Below the pieces are notes generated by a model that saw only the letters and a list, made by a program, of their open reading frames with translations, searched no databases and was not told the DNA's origin. Positions 25,878 to 32,715 of a stretch of 43,975 nucleotides of DNA are shown here, piece by piece. A program made the position numbers and the translations under genes. Origin of the DNA: Bacteroidaceae bacterium (GTDB lineage Bacteria > Bacteroidota > Bacteroidia > Bacteroidales > Bacteroidaceae). The stretch is taken from positions 1 through 43,975 of the forward strand of contig JAGAAL010000021.1 of NCBI GenBank assembly GCA_017615245.1. Reading direction: 5' to 3'. Within the stretch, counting starts at the first letter, position 1; every line of letters starts with the position of its first letter.

Positions 25878-26798
25878 TTATTTGTTCACCTGGAACTTAG
25901 TGATTCCTTCTTTGATGAATCCGACAATCTGGTTGGCTGCCGCCAAACCTGCGTTGGTGTTTGCTTCGGCTGTCTGTGCACCCATCTTCTTAGGAGTGGA
26001 GAAGTAGCGGCCTTCAAACTTGGCGAACTCATGGTCGGCATCGGGCATGATGTCGGTGATGTACTTGATGTCGGTGCGTTCGTTCATCAGCTCAATCAGC
26101 TCAGGCTCGTTGATGACTTCCTTACGTGCAGTGTTGATGAGGATAGCACCTTTCTTCATAGTGCCTACGAGTGCCTTGTTGATGCTCTGCTTGGTCTCAG
26201 CGGTAGCAGGGATATGCAGGCTGACGATGTCGCAGTTGGCGAACAACTCTTCCTGATTGGCTGCTGCGTGCACACCTGCAGCCTCGATTACCTCTGCTGG
26301 ACAGTAAGCGTCGTAAGCATAGACATCCATACCGAATCCTTTTGCGATACGTGCCACGTTGCGACCTACATTACCGAAGGCGAGGATGCCGAGCTTCTTG
26401 CCCATCAACTCTGAACCTGACTTACCATTGTAGAAATTGCGGACGGTGAAGACTAACAGACCGAGCACCAGCTCAGCCACTGCGTTGGCATTCTGGCCAG
26501 GTGTGTTCATTACTACCACCTTGCGAGCGGTAGCTGCCTCAAGGTCTACGTTATCGTAACCGGCACCGGCACGAACGACAATCTTCAGGTTCTTTGCTGC
26601 GTCCATCACTTCAGCGTCGATCTTGTCGGAACGGATGATGATGGCATCAACATCAGCAACAGCTGCAAGCAACTGTGCCTTTTCTGTATACTTTTCAAGC
26701 AGTGCGAATTCGAAACCTGCTTTCTCAATGATTTCCTTGATTCCAGCAACGGCGGGAGCTGCGAACGGCTTCTCTGTTGCTACTAATACTTTTGACAT
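25878..26798 (-). CDS. serA: D-3-phosphoglycerate dehydrogenase, short type III form
   Basis: First step of serine synthesis from 3-phosphoglycerate. The 306-aa protein has a Rossmann NAD-binding part (GILAFGNVGRNVARI, about 137-151) and an NTARKEVIN motif near 222, but no ACT domain, so no serine feedback site of the E. coli type. Where most members of this family have His in a TPH motif, this one has Lys270 (STPKKMG). The same change has been described for the Entamoeba and Bacteroides type III enzymes. It is 15 bases below serC and 5 bases above the DUF1015 gene. Confidence 0.93.
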   Translation of the reverse strand: MSKVLVATEKPFAAPAVAGIKEIIEKAGFEFALLEKYTEKAQLLAAVADVDAIIIRSDKIDAEVMDAAKNLKIVVRAGAGYDNVDLEAATARKVVVMNTPGQNANAVAELVLGLLVFTVRNFYNGKSGSELMGKKLGILAFGNVGRNVARIAKGFGMDVYAYDAYCPAEVIEAAGVHAAANQEELFANCDIVSLHIPATAETKQSINKALVGTMKKGAILINTARKEVINEPELIELMNERTDIKYITDIMPDADHEFAKFEGRYFSTPKKMGAQTAEANTNAGLAAANQIVGFIKEGITKFQVNK

Positions 26799-26813
26799 GA
26801 TTCCTTTATTATT

Positions 26814-27881
26814 TTAATGATTCTTTTCGTATTCTTGCATGCAAGCAACGAGGGCTTTCACGCCTTCGATAGACATTGCATTGTAGCATGATGCGCGGAA
26901 ACCGCCGACGTCGCGGTGACCCTTTACACCAACCATACCTTTTGAGGTGGCGAAGTCGAGGAAGTCCTTCTCCAACTCCTTATACTCGTCCTTCAAGACG
27001 AAGGTGAGGTTCATGAGCGAGCGGCTGCTTTCCTCAGCTGTACCTACGAACAGACGGTTGCGGTCGATTTCGTTGTACACGATTTCTGCGCGCTCCTTTG
27101 CCAGCTTCTCCATAGCTGCCACACCACCTTGAGCCTTGATGTAACGCAGGTTCTGGAGTGCGCAATAGATAGGAACTACTGGTGGAGTATTGAACATAGA
27201 GCCTTTCTTCACGTGAGTCTGGTAGTTCAGCATTGTTGGGATTGGACGGCTTACTTTGCCGAGTGCGTCTTCCTTCACGATGACGAAAGTGACGCCAGCC
27301 ATTGAGAGGTTCTTCTGTGCACCGCCATAGATGAGGGCATACTTGCTGACATCGATTGGACGTGAGAAAATGTCGGACGACATGTCGGCAATCAACGGAA
27401 TTGGTGAGTCGAGGTCTTCGCGAAGTTCAGTTCCGTAGATGGTATTGTTGGTTGTGATGTGCAGATAGTCTGCATCAGTTGGAATTTCGAAGTTACGAGG
27501 GATGTATGTGAAGTTCTTGTCTGCAGACGATGCTACTTCGACAACTTCACCGAACAACTTAGCTTCTTTTTCGGCCTTCGTTGCCCAAACGCCAGTGTTC
27601 AGATAAGCAGCTTTCTTCTCAAGGAAGTTATATGGTACCATGCAGAATTCAAGACTTGCACCACCACCTAGGAACAATACGGAGTAACCCTCTGGGATGT
27701 TGAGGAGTTCTTTGAACAGTGCGACAGCCTCGTCTACAACAGGCTGAAAGTCTTTGGCACGGTGACTGATTTCCATTAATGAAAGGCCTGAACCGTTAAA
27801 GTCCAAGCACGCTGCTGCTGTCGCTTCAATGACTTCACGTGGAAGAATTGACGGACCAGCATTGAAATTGTACTTCTTCAT
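26814..27881 (-). CDS. serC: Phosphoserine aminotransferase
   Basis: PLP enzyme converting 3-phosphohydroxypyruvate to phosphoserine, possibly also used for pyridoxine synthesis. It has 355 aa, normal length, with the start [11 protein letters not shown], the [11 protein letters not shown] segment and the PLP lysine in [12 protein letters not shown]. It is the first gene of serC-serA-DUF1015, driven by the promoter at 27961-27991, with a leader of about 75 bases. The serB phosphatase is not in this window. Confidence 0.96.
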   Translation of the reverse strand: MKKYNFNAGPSILPREVIEATAAACLDFNGSGLSLMEISHRAKDFQPVVDEAVALFKELLNIPEGYSVLFLGGGASLEFCMVPYNFLEKKAAYLNTGVWATKAEKEAKLFGEVVEVASSADKNFTYIPRNFEIPTDADYLHITTNNTIYGTELREDLDSPIPLIADMSSDIFSRPIDVSKYALIYGGAQKNLSMAGVTFVIVKEDALGKVSRPIPTMLNYQTHVKKGSMFNTPPVVPIYCALQNLRYIKAQGGVAAMEKLAKERAEIVYNEIDRNRLFVGTAEESSRSLMNLTFVLKDEYKELEKDFLDFATSKGMVGVKGHRDVGGFRASCYNAMSIEGVKALVACMQEYEKNH

Positions 27882-27929
27882 GTTTTGTCTTATTTGTATT
27901 TAGTGAGAAATTTTATATGCTCTTTACCT

Positions 27930-27961
27930 AAAAAAATAATGCCGTTGACATTTTCAACGGC
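27930..27961 (-). terminator. Probable terminator of the glycine-zipper gene, abutting the serC promoter
   Basis: On the - strand GCCGTTGA/TCAACGGC arms (27961-27954 and 27948-27941) with a 5-base loop, followed after 4 bases by seven T (27936-27930). The upstream arm begins at the last base of the serC -7 box, so the hairpin occupies the serC transcription start. Confidence 0.65.
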
Positions 27962-27991
27962 AAAATTACGCATTTATATTGAATTGACAAA
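27961..27991 (-). promoter_or_regulatory. Promoter of serC-serA-DUF1015
   Basis: On the - strand TTTG at 27991-27988, 19 bases, TAATTTTG at 27968-27961. A good match to the Bacteroidetes consensus. Its downstream end runs into the terminator hairpin. Confidence 0.75.
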
Positions 27992-28042
27992 GCCTAAAGG
28001 GAAAAAGTCGTCACTTTCAGTGATAATTCGTCCCAATGTGTT

Positions 28043-28789
28043 TTATTTGTCTATCTTGATTTGTAAAATAGTGGATGTCGTTCCCCCATATCGGCTGCTA
28101 GCAGAAAGAGTGAATTTCGCAACACTTCCGGAAGGTTTTGACTTACAGAAAGCCTTTGCTTTGTAGCGGATTCGCTCGCCGGCTGCAATTTTGGCGGTGT
28201 TGGATGGTGATACTGCGAAATACTTGTCACCATCAAGAGCTTCAATCTTCAGAACGACATCGTCGAGGGCATTGCGTGAGGTGTTGGTTATTTCGTAGAT
28301 GATATTGATGGTTTCGTTTCTTGAGAATTTGCCATCGCCGTCTTCATCTTGATACGTCACGTTGCTGATGGTGAGGAAGCTATATGAGTTGTTGTCGTTG
28401 GTCATTGGGCCTGAATAGTTGTCCAGACGATTATTGTAACCTTCGCTGCTACCGCCACTAATCTGATAGCCCGGATTATAGTCATCCTGATAACGCACGT
28501 TGTCGCGTACGTCATCGCGTCGGCCAGAACGAACCACAGTGTTGTCTTTAGTGATGGCATTGCCGATAGCTGCGCCTGCTACTGTACCGACAATTGAGCC
28601 AAGCATTGCTTTGCCTGGACCGTCGTGACGACTGGTTGACATCCAACCAAGCGCTTCACCGATGACACCGCCAATTTCGGCACCTGCCATTGTTCCCATA
28701 TAATTACGTGATGAAGAGATATCGCAACTCACGATAGTTGTGCTGCCTATCAAGGCGAAGCACATGATGTAAATCCAATTTCTTTTCAT
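28043..28789 (-). CDS. Glycine-zipper lipoprotein of unknown function
   Basis: 248 aa. A lipoprotein signal ends STTIVSC. Residues about 31-90 are two hydrophobic Gly-rich stretches (MAGAEIGGVIGEALG, then SIVGTVAGAAIGNAI), a glycine-zipper pattern typical of small outer-membrane or Rcs-type lipoproteins. The C-terminal 120 residues are beta-rich (ISNVTYQDEDGDGKFSRNE, with a Ca-binding-like DEDGDGKF stretch). They resemble an Ig-like domain for extracellular attachment or assembly. No operon partner: it has its own promoter and a terminator near the serC promoter. Confidence 0.75.
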   Translation of the reverse strand: MKRNWIYIMCFALIGSTTIVSCDISSSRNYMGTMAGAEIGGVIGEALGWMSTSRHDGPGKAMLGSIVGTVAGAAIGNAITKDNTVVRSGRRDDVRDNVRYQDDYNPGYQISGGSSEGYNNRLDNYSGPMTNDNNSYSFLTISNVTYQDEDGDGKFSRNETINIIYEITNTSRNALDDVVLKIEALDGDKYFAVSPSNTAKIAAGERIRYKAKAFCKSKPSGSVAKFTLSASSRYGGTTSTILQIKIDK

Positions 28790-28817
28790 AATCGTCTGCT
28801 TTTTAATGATTGCGGTG

Positions 28818-28848
28818 CAAAGGTAATGGTTTTTGCTGAGTGGGCAAT
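28818..28848 (-). promoter_or_regulatory. Promoter of the glycine-zipper lipoprotein gene
   Basis: On the - strand ATTG at 28848-28845 (a weaker -33 box), 19 bases, then TACCTTTG at 28825-28818. It lies about 30 bases above the ATG. Confidence 0.6.
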
Positions 28849-28880
28849 AAGGAAAAGTTCTATTTTCTATAGGTTTTTCT

Positions 28881-29615
28881 CTATTTCATCCAATCTTTCA
28901 CTAGCTGGATGCGTTGATTGAGCGGCAGGGAAGTGTCGAGCCATCGGATGGGTGTGCCTCGTTTTTCCATGCCTCGGAACCAGGTCATCTGGCGTTTGGC
29001 AAACTGATGGATGGCGATTTCGAGGAGGCCGTGCATCTCTTCGTAGGTAATTTCGCCCAGAATGTAGAGTGTGAGGTATTTGTATTCGAGACCGTAGCGG
29101 ATGAGGCGTTCGCTGCTGACACCTTCATCGAGTAGTCGGCGTACTTCGTCGACCATACCAGCTTCGAGACGCTGTTCGAGGCGCTGGCTGATGCGTTCTC
29201 TTCTTTGTTCGCGGGTGATGGAGAGTCCGACGACGAGGCTGTTGAGCTTGGGACATTGACGGCCGTCGAATTCGTAGTTCTTCAGTACGCTTTCGATGTA
29301 GAGGCCAGTGCCGCCGCAAAGGATGGGCAGTTTGCCGCGCGATTTGATTTCGCTGTAGGCTTCATGGAAGTCGTGTTGGAAACGGTAGACGTTGTAAATG
29401 GTACCAGGTTCGGCTATGTCTATTAAATAATAAGGTATATGATGACCTTCCACTTCGTAGTCGTCGAGGTCTTTGCCTGTCCCAAGATCCATGCGGCGAT
29501 AGACTTGGCGGCTGTCGGCACTGATAATCTCGCCATCGAGTTCGTAGGCCATGCGTGCGGCAAAACTGGTTTTGCCACATGCAGTGGGGCCGGTTATGGT
29601 GAGAAGATCGTACAT
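28881..29615 (-). CDS. miaA: tRNA dimethylallyltransferase, short form
   Basis: Adds a dimethylallyl group to A37 of tRNAs reading UNN codons. The 244-aa protein has the P-loop GPTACGKTS (9-17), the DSRQVYRRMDLGTGK segment, GGTGLYIESVL, and the C-terminal RLIRYGLEYKYL and KRQMTWFRGM motifs. It is about 60 residues shorter than the usual MiaA and lacks most of the central insertion domain. Bacteroidales often carry such a second, shorter MiaA. It follows the nucleotidase-like gene by 32 bases, without a promoter of its own that I can see. Confidence 0.9.
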   Translation of the reverse strand: MYDLLTITGPTACGKTSFAARMAYELDGEIISADSRQVYRRMDLGTGKDLDDYEVEGHHIPYYLIDIAEPGTIYNVYRFQHDFHEAYSEIKSRGKLPILCGGTGLYIESVLKNYEFDGRQCPKLNSLVVGLSITREQRRERISQRLEQRLEAGMVDEVRRLLDEGVSSERLIRYGLEYKYLTLYILGEITYEEMHGLLEIAIHQFAKRQMTWFRGMEKRGTPIRWLDTSLPLNQRIQLVKDWMK

Positions 29616-29647
29616 GTTGTTGCTTACGTGCTTCCGTTTTGTGCGGA

Positions 29648-31369
29648 TTATCGCTCCTCCAGTTCTTCCTCTTCTTCGTCACTTGGATAGTTGGAGAAGA
29701 GTTGTTCGATTTCGCGGACTTTAGCTTTGGCTACCCAATCTTCGGGGATGAACTTCCAGTGGTTCATCTGTGCGGGATAGATATCTTTTTGTTCACGGAT
29801 ATATTCCATTAGGTAGTAGCGGATGTCGTGGTCGGTGGTGGTGACGATGCGGGTATCGATTTCGTCCTTGGTCAGTCCAGCACCCTTCGTTAGAAGTTCG
29901 CCGCCGCCGTTGGCGCGGTAGGCGGTCATGGCGCAGGTGTAGAGACGGTCGGGATCGAAGGGTGTGCCGTCGGTCATGTGCTTGATGGTGATGCGCTGCC
30001 CGTCGGTTTGGCGTACGTCGACATCGTAGCAGATGCCTGCTGCTGAGTCGAAGTTGAAGATGAAGTTCTTGAAGCCTGTGCGGTTGGGATTGCTCTTCAT
30101 CGGACAGGTCTGCAGTAAGGCATCGTCTTCGCTGGTCATGGTGTTGATCCATGCGGAGTAGCTCATTTCGAGGTAATCCTTGATTTCGCGTCCGTATAGT
30201 TTCACAACGTACAGTTTGTCTTCGAAACGGTAGATATTGAAAAGGTCGCTAATCTTGACGCTGCCGGCTTTGATGACAGCATTGAAGAAGAGTGGGGCAG
30301 CGAAGGATATGTCGGCGCCGCTGACTTTCAACTGGAGTTGCTGGATGAGGTCGATGTAGGACGATGAACCGAAGTAAGCGTCGATGATTTTGAGGTCGCT
30401 ATGGAATGTTCCCAATTGTTCGGCGGCGTAGCGGCTGACGTCTTGATAGTCACGGAAGAAGTGGTTGCGGAAGGTCTGGCTGTGCTGGTTGCGGACTGTG
30501 CCGATGTAATGGAGCTTGCTATGGATGGTGTGCCCGATGACGTGCTTGTCGGCATCGAGCGTGAACTCGATGTTAACTTGTGCCACGTTGTGCGCATAGC
30601 TGCCTGGGTTGATGCAGAGCACCTGCTTGCCCGACGGGTTTTCGATCATCTCGATGTTACTGGCATGGTCGTGCCCATAGAGGATGAGGTCGAATCCGTC
30701 GACCGATGAGGCGGTTTCGCGTGTGGCGTTCTCGCGGTATTCTTCGGTTATGATGCCTTCGTCCATGCCCGAGTGGAGCAGCCCGATGATGAAGTCGGGG
30801 GCTTCCTCTTCCTTCACTTTCTGCACCCACTTGGCAGCACTCTCCTTGATGTCCTCAAAGTGGATGTCTTGCCACACGGTTTCGGGAATCCAATGTGGGA
30901 TGGCAGGGGTGATGAAGCCGATGACAGCTATACGGACACCGCTGCGGTATAGCATGGTGTAGGGCTGGAAATAGGGCTGGCCAGTGTGGACGTCGATGGC
31001 GTTGGCGCCAAGGATGGGATAGTTGCAGTCGTCGACATATTTGTCGAAGACGGCATGTCCGGTTTCAAGGTCATGATTACCAATGACGGCGACGTCGTAG
31101 CCGATGAAATTGCAGAAGTCGGCCACGCGGTGACTCTTGCTCTTACTGATGTAATTGAAGTAATACGAAGTGGGTTCTCCTTGCAGCATGTCGCCACCGT
31201 CAATCAGAATCGTGCTGCCCGGCCTGCGCTGGCATTCCTGGGCGACATAGGCGTAGACTCGTTGCAAACTGCCTTTGCCCCAGCGGGTATGTCTGAAATC
31301 GAATGGGAAATAGTTGCCATGAACGTCACTTGTAAAAATGATTCTAACTTTCCGTTTCTCTTCTTCCAT
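29648..31369 (-). CDS. 5'-nucleotidase-type metallophosphoesterase without signal peptide
   Basis: A calcineurin-like catalytic domain (TSDVHGNYFPFDF, IDGGDMLQGE, IGNHDLETG, GLLHSGMD, LYGHDHAS) is followed by a 5'-nucleotidase C-terminal domain (from about residue 340, with SGADISFAAPLFFNA and SYSAW). This is the layout of UshA/YfkN-type enzymes. The ATG at 31369 gives 573 aa and begins MEEEKRKVRIIFTSD, with no signal peptide. The longer frame from 31480 would start above the promoter. Most relatives are exported; this one is predicted cytoplasmic, or exported by another route. It is first in an operon with miaA. Confidence 0.88.
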   Translation of the reverse strand: MEEEKRKVRIIFTSDVHGNYFPFDFRHTRWGKGSLQRVYAYVAQECQRRPGSTILIDGGDMLQGEPTSYYFNYISKSKSHRVADFCNFIGYDVAVIGNHDLETGHAVFDKYVDDCNYPILGANAIDVHTGQPYFQPYTMLYRSGVRIAVIGFITPAIPHWIPETVWQDIHFEDIKESAAKWVQKVKEEEAPDFIIGLLHSGMDEGIITEEYRENATRETASSVDGFDLILYGHDHASNIEMIENPSGKQVLCINPGSYAHNVAQVNIEFTLDADKHVIGHTIHSKLHYIGTVRNQHSQTFRNHFFRDYQDVSRYAAEQLGTFHSDLKIIDAYFGSSSYIDLIQQLQLKVSGADISFAAPLFFNAVIKAGSVKISDLFNIYRFEDKLYVVKLYGREIKDYLEMSYSAWINTMTSEDDALLQTCPMKSNPNRTGFKNFIFNFDSAAGICYDVDVRQTDGQRITIKHMTDGTPFDPDRLYTCAMTAYRANGGGELLTKGAGLTKDEIDTRIVTTTDHDIRYYLMEYIREQKDIYPAQMNHWKFIPEDWVAKAKVREIEQLFSNYPSDEEEEELEER

Positions 31370-31387
31370 TAAACGTTTATTTGGTGA

Positions 31388-31419
31388 CAAAGTTACCACA
31401 ATTATAGAAGACAACCAAA
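31388..31419 (-). promoter_or_regulatory. Promoter of the nucleotidase-miaA operon
   Basis: On the - strand TTTG at 31419-31416, 20 bases, TAACTTTG at 31395-31388, an exact match to the Bacteroidetes consensus. It lies about 20 bases above the ATG at 31369, which fixes that start and rules out the in-frame start at 31480. Confidence 0.8.
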
Positions 31420-31530
31420 TTTCTTGTGGTTTTTTCTTCATTCCGTCTTGTCTTTTTGGCAGAATCGGCGGTTTTGGCATCGTTTTTGCTTAGAAAAAAA
31501 TGAAAAAATGAACAAATGGAAGATTGAAAT

Positions 31531-32256
31531 ATGGCAAAATTTATCGATTATTATAAGATTCTTGGTGTGCCGAAAGACATTCCGCAGGCCGACATCAAGG
31601 CGGCGTATCGCAAGCGCAGCAAGCAGTTCCATCCCGACCTTCATCCAGACGATCCGAAGGCGAAGGCGAAGTTCCAGTTGCTGAACGAGGCGTATGAGGT
31701 GCTGAACGACCCCGACAAACGTGCCCGTTACGACCAGTATGGTGAGAACTGGGACAAGATGAACGGGGCGGGCGGCTTCGGCTCCCAGACTGGCGGTGAT
31801 CCGTTCGGAGGCTACAATCCGTTTGGCGGAGGCGGCAATCCGTTCGGTGGCGACGGTCAGGGCGGCTTCGAGTTCAACTTCGGTAGTGGCGGATTTTCCG
31901 ACTTTTTCTCGCAGCTCTTTGGCGAGGGAATGCGCGGTGCCACAGGAGCAGGCGGATTCGGCGGAGCATCGGGCTTCGGCACGGGCGGCACCCGTCGGCG
32001 TCAGACTCCTACGGAGACGCAGGCTACGATTGATGTGGATATGTACACCGCTATCCTCGGCGGTGACGTCATAATCCAGTCGGCTACCGAGAAACTGAAG
32101 CTGAAGCTGAAGCCGGGCACGCAGCCTGGTACTAAGATGCGGCTCAAGGGCAAGGGGCAGAGTGGGGGAGACCTCATCCTGACTATCAACGTGAAACTTC
32201 CGACGAACCTCTCCGATCGTCAGCGCGCACTGCTCATTGAGATGCGCCAGTCGTGA
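31531..32256 (+). CDS. DnaJ-domain co-chaperone, CbpA-like, with one C-terminal domain
   Basis: 241 aa. The J domain (residues 5-73) has the HPD motif at 34-36, so it can stimulate Hsp70. A Gly/Phe-rich linker (about 80-150, repeated GGFG, NPFGG) follows, with no zinc-finger cysteines, and then a single beta-sandwich substrate domain (about 165-241, [19 protein letters not shown]). E. coli CbpA has two such domains and about 306 aa, so this is a shortened form. It is the only + strand gene after 23.6 kb. The usual CbpM partner is not next to it. It ends at a clear terminator. Confidence 0.92.
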   Translation: MAKFIDYYKILGVPKDIPQADIKAAYRKRSKQFHPDLHPDDPKAKAKFQLLNEAYEVLNDPDKRARYDQYGENWDKMNGAGGFGSQTGGDPFGGYNPFGGGGNPFGGDGQGGFEFNFGSGGFSDFFSQLFGEGMRGATGAGGFGGASGFGTGGTRRRQTPTETQATIDVDMYTAILGGDVIIQSATEKLKLKLKPGTQPGTKMRLKGKGQSGGDLILTINVKLPTNLSDRQRALLIEMRQS

Positions 32257-32296
32257 CGGTTCTTTCGCTATATAAAGAATAAAAAGTAAATCTGGG

Positions 32297-32331
32297 GTGG
32301 GGAGCTGCAAGTGTGGCTCCCCACTCTTTTT
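32297..32331 (+). terminator. Intrinsic terminator of the DnaJ-type gene
   Basis: GTGGGGAGC (32297-32305) pairs with GCTCCCCAC (32316-32324), a 10-base loop, followed by TC and a run of seven T. It lies 40 bases after the stop. Confidence 0.9.
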
Positions 32332-32364
32332 TTCCCCTCTGCTCATATATTGGTAATCTCCATG

Positions 32365-32699
32365 CTGTCCGAGTAGTCGGACATCGAAAAAGTGATGTCG
32401 GAATTGCTGTCCGAGCAGTCGGACGGAGAAAAAGTAATGCCGTAATTGCTGTCCGAGCAGTCGGACGGAGAAAAAGTAATGCCGTAATTGCTGTCCGAGC
32501 AGTCGGACGGAGAAAAAGTAATGCCGTAATTGCTGTCCGAGCAGTCGGACGGAGAAAAAGTGATGTCGGAATTGCTGTCCGAGCAGTCGGACGGAGAAAA
32601 AGTAATGCCGTAATTGCTGTCCGAGCGGTCGGACGGAGAAAAAGTAATGCCGGAATTGATGTCCGAGCAGTCGGACAGAGTGAAAGGAATGTCGGAATT
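32365..32699. repeat. 42-bp tandem repeat, 8 units, each with a hairpin
   Basis: Eight units with GTCCGA, a 4-base loop (GCAG, rarely GTAG or GCGG) and TCGGAC, starting at 32367, 32409, 32451, 32493, 32535, 32577, 32619 and 32661, exactly 42 bases apart. Between hairpins is a conserved AGAAAAAGT and a variable tail (TAATGCCGTAATTGCT or TGATGTCGGAATTGCT). The arms do not vary, only the loop and the tail. Both strands stay open because 42 is a multiple of 3, but the repeat peptides (SPSDCSDSN on -, AVGRRKSN on +) match nothing known to me. It fills the 459-base gap between the convergent DnaJ-type and metH genes. No unique spacers, so not CRISPR. Confidence 0.9.
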
Positions 32700-32715
32700 A
32701 GGGCAGGAGGAAGTT

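Noticed and set aside
27885..28166. 93-codon + strand frame near the serC promoter
   Set aside because: It overlaps the promoter, the terminator and the end of the glycine-zipper gene on the other strand, and resembles nothing known.
31370..31480. N-terminal extension of the nucleotidase-like gene
   Set aside because: It would begin upstream of the promoter at 31388-31419, which lies within it.
32365..32699. CRISPR array
   Set aside because: The whole 42-base unit repeats, there are no unique spacers, and no cas genes are near.
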